NCBI GenBank assembly: GCA_017436675.1
Contig: JAFSCS010000019.1
Span: forward strand, 1 to 61,470
Length of the DNA stretch: 61,470 bases
Source: Clostridia bacterium
Lineage (GTDB): Bacteria; Bacillota; Clostridia; Oscillospirales; CAG-382
Direction of reading: 5' to 3'
The translations under genes and the position numbers were made by a program. Numbering within the stretch: the first letter of the stretch is position 1; every line of letters begins with the position of its first letter. Positions 15,705 to 24,824 of the stretch are shown in pieces. The notes below the pieces were generated by a model, which saw only the letters and a list, made by a program, of their open reading frames with translations, made no database searches and was not told the origin of the DNA.

Positions 15705-15881
15705 GTAGCGTGAGAAGCTTTTGATATTATCGCAACCGAGTACACACGCTACGCGAATTTAAATTAAAAATGGGACCCGACCCATTTTTGTTCGCAAAGC
15801 GAACACATTTAAATTCCAAGCAAGGTTCGAGGTAGCGTGAGTAGCTTTTGATATTATTGAAACTCAGTACACACGCTGCAT
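15705..15881. repeat. 50-base direct repeats flanking nested palindromes between der and plsY
   Basis: Two imperfect copies of a 50-base unit lie at 15705-15754 and 15832-15881; copy 1 begins GTAGCGTG and ends CACGCTAC, an inverted pair. Between them GAATTTAAAT (15755-15764) is exactly complementary to ATTTAAATTC (15807-15816). Nested inside are a hairpin AAAAATGGG/CCCATTTTT (15766-15774 with 15781-15789) and a second one GTTCGC/GCGAAC (15790-15795 with 15799-15804). The inner hairpin can terminate der in either direction. The overall symmetry suggests a small mobile or formerly mobile palindromic element rather than a simple terminator. Confidence 0.7.
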
Positions 15882-15924
15882 AGTTTGATTTATGTCGTTG
15901 TTAGTACGACGCAAGGTGTTTATT

Positions 15925-16707
15925 ATGGAAATTATTAAAAAAATATACCTCAACGGTATTATTGCCGATATAGCAAAGTCGATGAACGAGGAGATGCAGC
16001 TTTTGGTGTTCGCGCTCTTTCTCGTTGTGACCGCTGTTGCGGGCTATATGCTCGGCAGCATCAGCTCGGCGATATTGATATCAACGAAAAAATACGGAAA
16101 GGATATCCGCACCTTCGGAAGCGGAAACGCAGGAGCGACGAATATGCTCCGCACGTTCGGAAAGGGTGCCGCAGGGCTCACCTTCCTTTGCGATATGGCG
16201 AAGTGTGCCGCATCGGTGCTCGTCGGAAGACTTCTCATCGGTGAAACGGGCGCGTATATTGCGGGAATGTTTTGTATGCTCGGTCATATCTTCCCGTGCT
16301 ATTTCAAGTTCAAGGGCGGAAAGGGCGTCGTTTGTGCGGCTACGTTGATACTTTTCGTTGACCCCGTGATATTTGCGGTGCTGGTCGTTGTGTTCGCCGT
16401 TGTGGTGCTTATCTCGAGATACGTTTCTCTCGGCTCGATCATTTGCGGATTTATCTATCCCGCAGTGGTCTTCTACAGATTCAAGCTCGGTCTCGCTTCA
16501 CTCACTACGCCGTTCATACTTATCTGCTCGATAATAATCGGCTTTATGGTGATATTGATGCATCGCGAGAATTTGAAGAGACTCTATCGCGGACGTGAAA
16601 GAAAGATATCCTTCTCAAAGAAGAACAAGCTCAGCGACGAGGAGTTCGAGAAGGAAGCAAAGAAGAGATACGATGATGAGGTGTATGTCAACTATGATGA
16701 AGAATGA
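15925..16707 (+). CDS. plsY: Acyl-phosphate:glycerol-3-phosphate acyltransferase PlsY
   Basis: An integral membrane enzyme of about 260 residues that transfers an acyl group from acyl-phosphate to glycerol-3-phosphate, the first step in phospholipid synthesis. Conserved motifs GSISSA, RTFGSGNAGATN and FKGGKGV are all present with several membrane segments. I favour the ATG at 15925 (AAGGTG eight bases upstream) over one at 15892. The N-terminus is about 35 residues longer than usual and the C-terminus has a charged cytoplasmic tail rich in Lys and Glu of about 45 residues. It ends within the start region of pcrA, so the two are coupled. Confidence 0.93.
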   Translation: MEIIKKIYLNGIIADIAKSMNEEMQLLVFALFLVVTAVAGYMLGSISSAILISTKKYGKDIRTFGSGNAGATNMLRTFGKGAAGLTFLCDMAKCAASVLVGRLLIGETGAYIAGMFCMLGHIFPCYFKFKGGKGVVCAATLILFVDPVIFAVLVVVFAVVVLISRYVSLGSIICGFIYPAVVFYRFKLGLASLTTPFILICSIIIGFMVILMHRENLKRLYRGRERKISFSKKNKLSDEEFEKEAKKRYDDEVYVNYDEE

Positions 16708-19072
16708 AGCTTTTTTGAGCCTCAAAAAAAGACTTTTTGAAAAGCTGTATTCGTTTTTGAACGATCCGCAGCGAGACGCTGTGTTTTCGGTGAACGGAAA
16801 CCTGCTCGTTTTGGCGGGAGCGGGAAGCGGTAAGACCACCGTGCTCGTCAACAGGATCGCGCAAATACTGCTTTACGGCGATGCATATAACGATAATAAC
16901 GTCAAGCCCGAATGGCTCGGCGAGATGCCCGAGATGGAGCGTCTTTTGAAAAGCGGCACGACGGAGGAGATACGCGAGTATTTGAAAAAATTCGCCGTTT
17001 CCGTGCCGAGACCGTATAACATACTTTGTCTGACCTTTACGAACAAGGCGGCGAAGGAATTCAAGGAGCGTCTCGAAAAGCTCCTCGGCGAGAGTGCGGG
17101 AGATATCTGGGCGGGAACGTTCCACTCCATCTGCGTTCGAATTTTGCGCAGAGAGATCGACAAGATCGGCTACGCCTCGGGGTTTGCTATTTATGACGAT
17201 GATGATTCCAAAAAGCTCATAAACGAGTGTATGAAGGAATTGAAGATAGACGACGAGACTTTGAACGTCAAATTCGTAAGAAACGAGATCAGTCGTGCGA
17301 AGGAGAGCTTTATGCTTCCCGACACGTACGGCGCGACGGTCGGATTTGATTATCGCAAGAAGCTCGTCCACCAGATTTATGAAAAATATCAGCAAGGACT
17401 CAAAAAAGCCGACGCGCTCGACTTTGACGATCTGATATTGCAAACGATAATCCTATTCTCAACGCGCCCCGAGGTGCTTTTGAAGTATAAGGAGCAATTC
17501 AAATACATACTTGCAGATGAGTATCAGGATACGAACAGAAGCCAAAGCCTTCTCATTGAGATGATAGGTGCTGACAGAGGAAATATATGCGTCGTTGGTG
17601 ACGACGACCAATCTATCTATTCGTTCCGCGGCGCGAACGTCGAGAACATCCTCGATTTCGACAACAATTTCGACGGAGTAAAAACTATCCGACTTGAACA
17701 AAACTACCGTTCAACGAAAAACATTCTCGGAGCGGCGAACGCCGTTATCGCCAACAACGTCGGACGAAAAGGTAAAACGCTTTGGACGGGCGGAGACGAG
17801 GGAACGAAGGTCATCGTCAAAAAGCACTATACTCAAAGCGAGGAAGCGACGTATTTGATGAATATAATTCGTCACCGTGTCGTTTACGACGGTGCGAAAT
17901 ATTCGGATTTTGCGATATTATACAGAACTAACGAGCAAGCCAACGCGCTCGAGCTTATTTTCAGCAAGAGCAAGGTGCCATACCGTATCTTCGGCGGAAC
18001 GCGGTTTTACGACCGCAAGGAGATAAAGGATATTATGGCGTATATGAACGTCATCAACAATCCGCGCGACGAGATCAGACTCAGACGTATAGTCAACGTG
18101 CCGAAGCGCGGCATCGGTAACACCACCGTAAACAACGCCGCGGAGATAGCGGCACGAGAGGGCATCAGTCTTTTTGAGGTCTTCAAAAATGCGGTCAATT
18201 ACAAGGAGATCTCGAAGGCGGCAGGAAACCTCAGGCTGTTTTGCGATATGATCGAGAGGTTTCGCGTTGCGGCGAACAACACTACTCTCGAAGATCTTTT
18301 CCAAATGGTTATCCGTGAAACAGGATACCGCGATATGCTGCTTGAGGATGAGCTGACTCGTGATAAGGTCGGACTTATCGATGAGCTTGTGTCTACGGCT
18401 GTCCTCTACGAGCAGGAGAGCGAGGTAAAGAGCCTCGAGTCGTTCTTGGAGCAGGTCGCGCTCGTCAGCGACATCGATAATTATGACAACGACGCCGATG
18501 CGGTCGCGATGATGACGATGCACAGCTCGAAGGGACTTGAGTTCCCCGTGGTGTTCTTGCCCGGATTTGAGGAAGGTCTTTTCCCGTCGCAGCGCTCGCT
18601 TGATGAGAATAACCTTGAGGAAGAAAGAAGACTTTGCTACGTTGCGATGACGAGAGCGAGAAAGGAGCTCTATATCCTCCACACAAATACCCGTCTTCTC
18701 TACGGACGCACGTCCGCAAACAGAAGGAGCCGATTCGTTGACGAGATACCGAGCGAGTTCCTCGACGTTGAGGAGGTAACGCGCACGCTCGGCAACATCA
18801 GACCCGCCGAATCGAAGCAGAGCTATAACCGTTCGCTCAATTCGTTCGCGAAAAACACGACGAAGCAGTACGAATATACGTATACACCGACACCGAAGCA
18901 GACGGCGAAGCTTTTTGAGGCAGGCTCGAAGGTCAACCACAGAGTGTTCGGCGTGGGTATAGTTATCGAGGCTGAGCCGATGGGCGGCGACGTATTGTAT
19001 ACGATAGATTTTGAAACACACGGAAAACGTAAATTAATGGGCAATCTCGCAAAGCTCGAGAGTGCGGAATAA
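16694..19072 (+). CDS. pcrA: ATP-dependent DNA helicase PcrA/UvrD
   Basis: A superfamily 1A 3'-5' helicase of about 792 residues acting in repair, rolling-circle replication and removal of RecA filaments. Motif I is LAGAGSGKTT near residue 37, motif II DEYQDTN, with QNYRS and the motif V/VI region (MTMHSSKGLEF, VAMTRARK) downstream. The C-terminal KVNHRVFGVG module is typical of PcrA and contacts RNA polymerase in Bacillus. An insertion of about 45 residues separates motif I from the LTFTNKAA motif Ia, longer than usual. The start overlaps the end of plsY by 14 bases; GAGGTG lies ten bases upstream. Confidence 0.95.
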   Translation: MMKNEAFLSLKKRLFEKLYSFLNDPQRDAVFSVNGNLLVLAGAGSGKTTVLVNRIAQILLYGDAYNDNNVKPEWLGEMPEMERLLKSGTTEEIREYLKKFAVSVPRPYNILCLTFTNKAAKEFKERLEKLLGESAGDIWAGTFHSICVRILRREIDKIGYASGFAIYDDDDSKKLINECMKELKIDDETLNVKFVRNEISRAKESFMLPDTYGATVGFDYRKKLVHQIYEKYQQGLKKADALDFDDLILQTIILFSTRPEVLLKYKEQFKYILADEYQDTNRSQSLLIEMIGADRGNICVVGDDDQSIYSFRGANVENILDFDNNFDGVKTIRLEQNYRSTKNILGAANAVIANNVGRKGKTLWTGGDEGTKVIVKKHYTQSEEATYLMNIIRHRVVYDGAKYSDFAILYRTNEQANALELIFSKSKVPYRIFGGTRFYDRKEIKDIMAYMNVINNPRDEIRLRRIVNVPKRGIGNTTVNNAAEIAAREGISLFEVFKNAVNYKEISKAAGNLRLFCDMIERFRVAANNTTLEDLFQMVIRETGYRDMLLEDELTRDKVGLIDELVSTAVLYEQESEVKSLESFLEQVALVSDIDNYDNDADAVAMMTMHSSKGLEFPVVFLPGFEEGLFPSQRSLDENNLEEERRLCYVAMTRARKELYILHTNTRLLYGRTSANRRSRFVDEIPSEFLDVEEVTRTLGNIRPAESKQSYNRSLNSFAKNTTKQYEYTYTPTPKQTAKLFEAGSKVNHRVFGVGIVIEAEPMGGDVLYTIDFETHGKRKLMGNLAKLESAE

Positions 19073-19096
19073 TATAAACTGAAAGGAACGATTGTT

Positions 19097-20365
19097 ATGG
19101 CTGAGATAAAGCCTTTTGCACCGTTGGTGTATACAAAGAAAAGCGGAGATATCCTCAAAAACGTGTCCCCGCCCTATGATATAATTTCTCCTCGTGAAAG
19201 AGAAGCGCTCGTTGAAAGAAGCGAATATAACGTCATCGGGCTTGAGCTTCCGATCGGAGAGGACAGATATAACGAGGCGGCAAGGCTTCTTGAACGCTTC
19301 AAGAACGAAGAGATACTCGCTCACGACGGAAACGACGGAATATACGTTTATTCCGAGACCTTTGACGTCAAGGGCAAGGAATATACCGTTTACGGTATGA
19401 TATGCAGAGTCAGACTCTATGATTTTTCCGAACGAGTGATACTCCCTCACGAAGAGACGTTGACGAAAGCGAAGCAGGACAGATTCGACCTTATGTGTAC
19501 GACTTACAGTAACATCAGTCCCATATATGCGCTTTATTCAGACGCCGAGAGAGTAGTTCCGAGCATATTGGCGAAGGCGATGGAAGAAGAGCCCAAGCGC
19601 TGCTTCAAGGACGAAAAGGACGTTTTGCACCGCCTTTGGAAGATCGAAGATGAGGCGGTCGTTGCATCCATCGTTTCAGCGATGAAGGAAAAACAACTCT
19701 TTATCGCCGATGGTCACCACAGATATGAAACGGCGCTCAGATTCAAAAAGCATCTCGCCGAAAAGGGTGAACTCGAATCGACAGACGCGGCATACCAAAT
19801 GATGCTTCTCGTTGATATGGAAAACGAAGGACTCGTCGTATTCCCGACACATCGTATGGTAAATCCGCCCGAAGAGATCGAAACGAGCGCACTTCTCGAA
19901 CGCATCTCGGAGCATTTCACGGTTGAAGAGATCACGGGAACAGATCCCGAGGTCGCTTTGGAAAATAATAAACATACCTCGTCATTCGTTCTTTGTGAGG
20001 GTGAGAAAAAATATCTCCTCGTGCTCAAAAACAAGGATATAATGAAGGAAAAAATATCCGATATGAGCGACGCGTACAGAGGGCTCGACGTATCGGTGCT
20101 CCACACCTTGATACTCGGCGATATCCTCGGTATCGACAAAGAGAATATGGCAGGCGGAAAGAGTCTTACATACACGAGAGACCTCGCGGAAGCTATTGAG
20201 AATGCGGAAAACGGAAGCGCAAGATTCGTCTTCCTTCTCAATCCGACGAAGATCCACGAGATAAAGGACGTATCTCTCGCAGGCGAAAAAATGCCGCAAA
20301 AATCGACTTATTTCCATCCGAAGCCTGTTACAGGTCTTACCATCAACGACCTCAAACGCAAGTAA
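19097..20365 (+). CDS. DUF1015 family protein
   Basis: A 422-residue cytoplasmic protein of the DUF1015 family, recognised by the N-terminal PFAPLVY...[10 protein letters not shown] pattern and the central [13 protein letters not shown] motif near residue 205. The DGHHR pentapeptide resembles the catalytic loop of ParB/sulfiredoxin-fold proteins, some of which are free-serine kinases, so a small-molecule kinase role is possible but unproven. In other Clostridia members often lie near serine biosynthesis genes; here the neighbours are pcrA and valS. It has its own GAAAGGA ribosome binding site and a 24-base gap after pcrA. Confidence 0.8.
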   Translation: MAEIKPFAPLVYTKKSGDILKNVSPPYDIISPREREALVERSEYNVIGLELPIGEDRYNEAARLLERFKNEEILAHDGNDGIYVYSETFDVKGKEYTVYGMICRVRLYDFSERVILPHEETLTKAKQDRFDLMCTTYSNISPIYALYSDAERVVPSILAKAMEEEPKRCFKDEKDVLHRLWKIEDEAVVASIVSAMKEKQLFIADGHHRYETALRFKKHLAEKGELESTDAAYQMMLLVDMENEGLVVFPTHRMVNPPEEIETSALLERISEHFTVEEITGTDPEVALENNKHTSSFVLCEGEKKYLLVLKNKDIMKEKISDMSDAYRGLDVSVLHTLILGDILGIDKENMAGGKSLTYTRDLAEAIENAENGSARFVFLLNPTKIHEIKDVSLAGEKMPQKSTYFHPKPVTGLTINDLKRK

Positions 20366-20406
20366 TTGAAAATATAAAGAAAGGTTATTCCTTCCGAATA
20401 AAGAAA

Positions 20407-23040
20407 ATGATTAAAGAATTAGATAAAAAATACGATCCTTCGTCCGTTGAAGATCGATTATATTCATTTTGGTGCGAGAACGGATATTTTACTCCCACCA
20501 TCGACAGATCGAAAAAACCGTTTACGATAGTTATTCCGCCACCCAACGTTACGGGTCAGCTCCATATGGGCCACGCGCTCGACGAAACACTTCAGGATAT
20601 CCTCATCAGATATAAACGTATGCAAGGATTTTCAACGCTTTGGGTTCCCGGAACGGATCACGCGGGTATCGCAACTCAAATAAAGGTTGAGGAAAGCCTC
20701 AGAAAGAACGAAAACCTCACACGTTACGACCTCGGAAGAGAGAAGTTTTTGGAAAGAGTTTGGGATTGGAAGCACCAATACGGCAGCCGTATCATCAACC
20801 AACTCAAAAAGCTCGGTTCTTCTTGTGACTGGACGAGAGAGCGTTTTACGATGGACGAGGGTTGCTCGAAGGCTGTTCGCGAGGTGTTCGTTAACCTCTA
20901 TAATAAAGGACTTATCTATAGAGGCAACAAGATAATCAACTGGTGTCCGCATTGTATAACTGCGCTTTCCGATGCCGAGGTATCGTATAGCGAGCAAGCG
21001 GGACATTTCTGGCACGTCAGATATCCGCTCAAGGACGGAAGCGGGTACGTTGAGATAGCAACGACTCGTCCCGAGACTATGCTCGGTGACAGTGCTGTTG
21101 CCGTTAACCCCGATGACGAAAGATATAAGGATATCGTCGGCAAAACGCTCATCCTTCCGCTCGTTGGAAGAGAGATCCCCGTTATCGCCGATGAATACGT
21201 TGATAAAGACTTTGGAACGGGATGCGTTAAGATCACGCCTTGCCACGACCCCAACGACTTCGAGGTAGGAAAACGCCACGGTCTTCCCGAGCTTCGCGTT
21301 ATGAACGACGATGCAACGATGACGAAGGACTGCGGAAAATATGCGGGAATGGACAGATATGTCGCTCGTAAGGAGATCGTAAAAGACCTCGAAGAAGGCG
21401 GATATCTCGTTAAGGTTGAAAACCATACCCATAACGTTGGCGAATGCTATCGTTGCGGAACGACTGTTGAGCCTATCACGTCGAACCAATGGTTCGTTAA
21501 GATGGAAGAGCTTGCTCGCCCCGCTATCGAAGTAGTAAAGAGCGGCGAGATAACAATGAAGCCCGAGCGTCTTTTGAAGGTATATCTCAACTGGATGGAA
21601 AACGTACACGATTGGTGTATCTCGCGTCAGCTTTGGTGGGGACACCGCATTCCTGCGTTCTATTGCGATTGTTGCGGTGAGATGGTAGTCTCGAAGGAAG
21701 ACGTTCACGTTTGCCCGAAATGCGGTGCCAAGATGCGTCAGGAGGACGACGTTCTCGACACTTGGTTCTCATCGGCACTTTGGCCCTTCTCAACACTCGG
21801 CTGGCCCGAAAAGACCGAGGAGCTTGACTACTTCTACCCGACGAGCGTTCTCGTTACGGGATATGATATAATCTTCTTCTGGGTATCGAGAATGATATTC
21901 TCGGGACTTGAGCACACAGGCAAAAAGCCGTTTGATACGGTTCTTTTCCACGGACTCGTTCGCGACTCCCAAGGAAGAAAAATGTCGAAATCACTCGGAA
22001 ACGGAATCGATCCGCTTGAGATAATCGAAAAATACGGCGCAGACGCACTCAGATTTACGCTTGCAACGGGCAACAGCCCCGGAAACGATATGCGCTTCTA
22101 TATGGAGCGTGTTGAAGCATCGAGAAACTTCGCGAACAAGATCTGGAACGCCGCTCGTTTCGTGTTGATGAATCTTGACACCGAAACGATCCCCGACAGC
22201 ATCGACACGAGCGATCTCGAGGTCGAGGATAAGTGGTTGCTCACAAAATATAACGCCGTTGTCAAGGAGGTCACAGACAACCTCGACAACTTTGAGCTTG
22301 GCGTTGCGGTCAGCGCACTCTACGACTTTATTTGGGACGTATTCTGCGATTGGTATATCGAGCTCGTAAAGCCGAGACTCAGCGAAAAGGGAACTGCTCG
22401 CAACAAGAGCGCACAACGCGTTCTCACCTACGTTCTCTCAAACACCTTGAAGCTTCTTCACCCGTTTATGCCGTTTATCACTGAGGAGATCTGGCAGACC
22501 TTACCGCACAGCGGCGACAGTATTATGATCTCGAGCTATCCGTCGTATGACGAGGCGTTGAATTTCGAAGCTGAGGCAGCTGCGATGGAGGGTATCATCG
22601 AGGTCATCAGAGCGGTTCGTAACAGACGCGCGGAAATGAACGTGCCTCCGTCAAGAAAGACGAAGCTCATCATTTGCCCGAGCGAGAGCGGTGTGTTCAC
22701 CGAGGGCGCGGTCGGATACCTTGAAAAGCTCGCAGGTGCGAACGAGGTCATCTATATGGACAGCGTACCCGAGGAGACCGAAAAATCAGTCAAGCTTATT
22801 TGCAATAGCGCAGTAGTGCTCATCCCGATGGCTGAGATGGTCGACACAGCCGCTGAACGTGCTCGTCTCGAGAAGGAACGCGAAACGGCACTAAAGGAGC
22901 TCGCTCGTCTCGAAGGAAAGCTTTCCAACGCCGAATTTATGAGCAAAGCGCCGAAGAAGATCGTTGATGCTGAGCTTGAGAAGAAGGAAAAATACACCAA
23001 ACTTCTCGAAAGTATTACAAACGCCATCAATAATCTTTGA
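20407..23040 (+). CDS. valS: Valyl-tRNA synthetase
   Basis: A class I aminoacyl-tRNA synthetase of 877 residues that charges tRNA-Val. The HIGH motif is HMGH at residues 53-56, and the KMSKS motif appears intact as KMSKSLGN near residue 520. A CP1 editing domain lies between them ([10 protein letters not shown] near residue 218), and the C-terminal coiled-coil arm begins around residue 815 ([21 protein letters not shown]), as in ValS. Zinc-binding CxxC pairs (CDCCG, CPKCG) are present. There is no room for a T-box leader in the 41 bases after the DUF1015 gene, so regulation by a T-box would have to come from upstream. Confidence 0.97.
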   Translation: MIKELDKKYDPSSVEDRLYSFWCENGYFTPTIDRSKKPFTIVIPPPNVTGQLHMGHALDETLQDILIRYKRMQGFSTLWVPGTDHAGIATQIKVEESLRKNENLTRYDLGREKFLERVWDWKHQYGSRIINQLKKLGSSCDWTRERFTMDEGCSKAVREVFVNLYNKGLIYRGNKIINWCPHCITALSDAEVSYSEQAGHFWHVRYPLKDGSGYVEIATTRPETMLGDSAVAVNPDDERYKDIVGKTLILPLVGREIPVIADEYVDKDFGTGCVKITPCHDPNDFEVGKRHGLPELRVMNDDATMTKDCGKYAGMDRYVARKEIVKDLEEGGYLVKVENHTHNVGECYRCGTTVEPITSNQWFVKMEELARPAIEVVKSGEITMKPERLLKVYLNWMENVHDWCISRQLWWGHRIPAFYCDCCGEMVVSKEDVHVCPKCGAKMRQEDDVLDTWFSSALWPFSTLGWPEKTEELDYFYPTSVLVTGYDIIFFWVSRMIFSGLEHTGKKPFDTVLFHGLVRDSQGRKMSKSLGNGIDPLEIIEKYGADALRFTLATGNSPGNDMRFYMERVEASRNFANKIWNAARFVLMNLDTETIPDSIDTSDLEVEDKWLLTKYNAVVKEVTDNLDNFELGVAVSALYDFIWDVFCDWYIELVKPRLSEKGTARNKSAQRVLTYVLSNTLKLLHPFMPFITEEIWQTLPHSGDSIMISSYPSYDEALNFEAEAAAMEGIIEVIRAVRNRRAEMNVPPSRKTKLIICPSESGVFTEGAVGYLEKLAGANEVIYMDSVPEETEKSVKLICNSAVVLIPMAEMVDTAAERARLEKERETALKELARLEGKLSNAEFMSKAPKKIVDAELEKKEKYTKLLESITNAINNL

Positions 23041-23106
23041 TAAAAAACAAAAAAGCAATAAATAGTTTTGTTCTTGCAACAAAAATACGCTAAATATTTT
23101 AACTGA

Positions 23107-23152
23107 TGATTGGTATAATGCTTCTTGCATTTACCAATCATTTTTTTATTTT
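23107..23152 (+). terminator. Intrinsic terminator after valS
   Basis: TGATTGGTA (23107-23115) pairs with TACCAATCA (23132-23140), extended by AATGC/GCATT around a TTCTT loop with one bulged base. A run of seven Ts then TATTTT follows. This is a textbook terminator separating valS from the spoIIA operon. Confidence 0.9.
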
Positions 23153-23175
23153 ACAAGGAAACGGAGGACGTAGAA

Positions 23176-23502
23176 ATGTACGTTAATTATGAAACGGAAG
23201 GGAAGACGCTGACGGTCCATCTGTACGGTGAGCTCGACCACCATTATGCCTCGCTTTTGAGAGTTGAGGTCGATGCACGAATAAAACGAGAAAAACCGAA
23301 GGAGCTCTTGCTTGAGCTGACGAATATGGTGTTTATGGATAGCAGTGGACTTGGGTTTATTATGGGACGTCTTCGCAAGATGCAGAAGAACGAGGGCACG
23401 ATGATGCTCGTCAACCCGAACAGAGCGGTCGAGCGGATGATCAATATGGCAGGTATTGATAAATTTATAAAGATAATCAGAAAGGAATCGGTAACAAAAT
23501 GA
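23176..23502 (+). CDS. spoIIAA: Anti-sigma F factor antagonist SpoIIAA
   Basis: A 108-residue STAS-domain protein. Unphosphorylated SpoIIAA binds SpoIIAB in the forespore and frees sigma F. The phosphorylation site is in MDSSGLG, with the serines at residues 56 and 57. The ATG at 23176 follows CGGAGG; the reading frame extends upstream but into the valS terminator. It overlaps spoIIAB by four bases. I see no clear sigma H promoter in the 35 bases between the terminator and the start, so the promoter may overlap the terminator stem, which contains TGGTATAAT. Confidence 0.94.
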   Translation: MYVNYETEGKTLTVHLYGELDHHYASLLRVEVDARIKREKPKELLLELTNMVFMDSSGLGFIMGRLRKMQKNEGTMMLVNPNRAVERMINMAGIDKFIKIIRKESVTK

Positions 23503-23978
23503 AAAGCGTTGCAGTTTTGAAGAAACCAAAAATGATAACGGGTGTAAACAGCTTCGAGTGTTCGTTCGATGCGAAGAGCATCAACGAGAGCTTTGCGCGG
23601 CTTCTCGTGTCGGCGTTCGTCAGTCAGCTCGATCCGACTGTGGCAGATATGACCGATCTGAAGACGGCGGTGTCGGAGGCGGTGACGAATTGCATCGTCC
23701 ACGCATATCGCGACAGAGAAAAATACAAAAACGCGAGAGTCTATCTTTCGGGAGTGTATTTCCCCGACGGAACGGTCAGTATCACGGTCAAGGACAAGGG
23801 CTGCGGCATCGACGATATTAAACAAGCGATGGAGCCGCTGTATACGACGAGCCCGAGCGACGAGCGCAGCGGAATGGGCTTCACGGTGATCGCGGGGCTG
23901 TCGGACAAGCTGAAGGTGTCGAGCGACGTCGGAAAGGGCACGACGGTCACCATCGAAAAGAAGGTGTTTGGCGGTTGA
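23499..23978 (+). CDS. spoIIAB: Anti-sigma F factor and serine kinase SpoIIAB
   Basis: A 159-residue GHKL-type kinase that holds sigma F inactive and phosphorylates SpoIIAA. The N box EAVTNCIVHAY, the G1 box DKGCGID and the G2 region ERSGMGFTV are intact. It is about a dozen residues longer than the Bacillus subtilis protein because of an N-terminal extension before the conserved FEC segment. The ATG lies inside the spoIIAA stop (ATGA overlap), ensuring matched synthesis of antagonist and anti-sigma factor. Confidence 0.94.
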   Translation: MKSVAVLKKPKMITGVNSFECSFDAKSINESFARLLVSAFVSQLDPTVADMTDLKTAVSEAVTNCIVHAYRDREKYKNARVYLSGVYFPDGTVSITVKDKGCGIDDIKQAMEPLYTTSPSDERSGMGFTVIAGLSDKLKVSSDVGKGTTVTIEKKVFGG

Positions 23979-24008
23979 TTACATATTAACGTTGGGAGGA
24001 ACGAAAGA

Positions 24009-24713
24009 ATGTATGATTCCGAAAAAAATATCGCACTTTTGGAGGAGGCGAAAAGCGGAGATGCGGAAGTGGTGAGAGTGTTATGCGAAAACAATATGGG
24101 GCTTGTGCGCACGGTAGCGGGAGCATTCCGAGAAAGAGGAGTTGAGCTTGAGGATCTGATGCAGATCGGAACGATCGGGTTGATAAAGGCGATCCGAGGA
24201 TACGACGCTTCCTACGGAACGGTGTTTTCGACCTATGCGGTGCCGCTTATTATGGGCGAGATAAAGAAATATCTGCGCGACGACGGGATCGTAAAGGTCA
24301 GCAGAACGATAAAACGAAACGCGCAGCTCGTCAGCAAAAAAAGAGATCAGCTGAGCACGGAGCTCGGGCGCGAGCCGACGTTGTCGGAGCTTTCAGCGGC
24401 GGCAGGCTTGACGGATGAGGAAACGCTGAGCGCGCTTGAGGCGTCGAGCCCGATATTGTCGTTTGACGCGCAATACGGAGACATCACGCTCGAAAACCTG
24501 ATCGGCACCGACAACATCGGCGAGGCGGTCGAACGGATCGCGCTCCACCAAGCGATAAAAAAGCTCGAACGAGAGGAGCAAACGATCGTCAGATTGCGCT
24601 TTTTCAAAAATATGACACAATCGCAGGTCGCCTCGGCGCTCGGCTCAACACAGGTCAAGATCTCGCGCCAAGAAAAAAAGATCGTCGCGAAGCTGCGTGA
24701 ATTGCTGGGATAG
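24009..24713 (+). CDS. sigF: RNA polymerase sporulation sigma factor F
   Basis: A 234-residue sigma-70 family factor that directs the first forespore-specific transcription. Region 2 contains DLMQIGTIGLIKAI and FSTYAVPLIMGEI, region 3 VSRTIKRNAQ, and region 4 the helix-turn-helix MTQSQVASALGSTQVKISR. The third place in the spoIIA operon and the family pattern identify it as sigma F rather than the closely similar sigma G. A GGGAGG ribosome binding site sits in the 30-base gap after spoIIAB. Together the three genes show that the organism belongs to an endospore-forming lineage. Confidence 0.93.
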   Translation: MYDSEKNIALLEEAKSGDAEVVRVLCENNMGLVRTVAGAFRERGVELEDLMQIGTIGLIKAIRGYDASYGTVFSTYAVPLIMGEIKKYLRDDGIVKVSRTIKRNAQLVSKKRDQLSTELGREPTLSELSAAAGLTDEETLSALEASSPILSFDAQYGDITLENLIGTDNIGEAVERIALHQAIKKLEREEQTIVRLRFFKNMTQSQVASALGSTQVKISRQEKKIVAKLRELLG

Positions 24714-24824
24714 GTATTACACAAAAACAAATAAAACATTCCACATTTTGAACACATTATTGTTAATAAATCGTCAATTTGGAAGTTATAATTGTAAATA
24801 ACCCCAAATCGAAAGGACAATGTT

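Noticed and set aside
20366..20406. T-box riboswitch upstream of valS
   Set aside because: Only 41 bases separate it from the previous gene, far too short for a T-box leader.
23111..23119. Extended -10 promoter TGGTATAAT upstream of spoIIAA
   Set aside because: It forms part of the left arm of the valS terminator and has no matching -35, so I did not annotate it as a promoter; it is mentioned as a possibility only.
24787..24792. TATAAT as promoter of the ABC permease
   Set aside because: No acceptable -35 occurs at 16-18 bases; the nearest TTGTTA is 21 bases away, so the promoter call would be weak.
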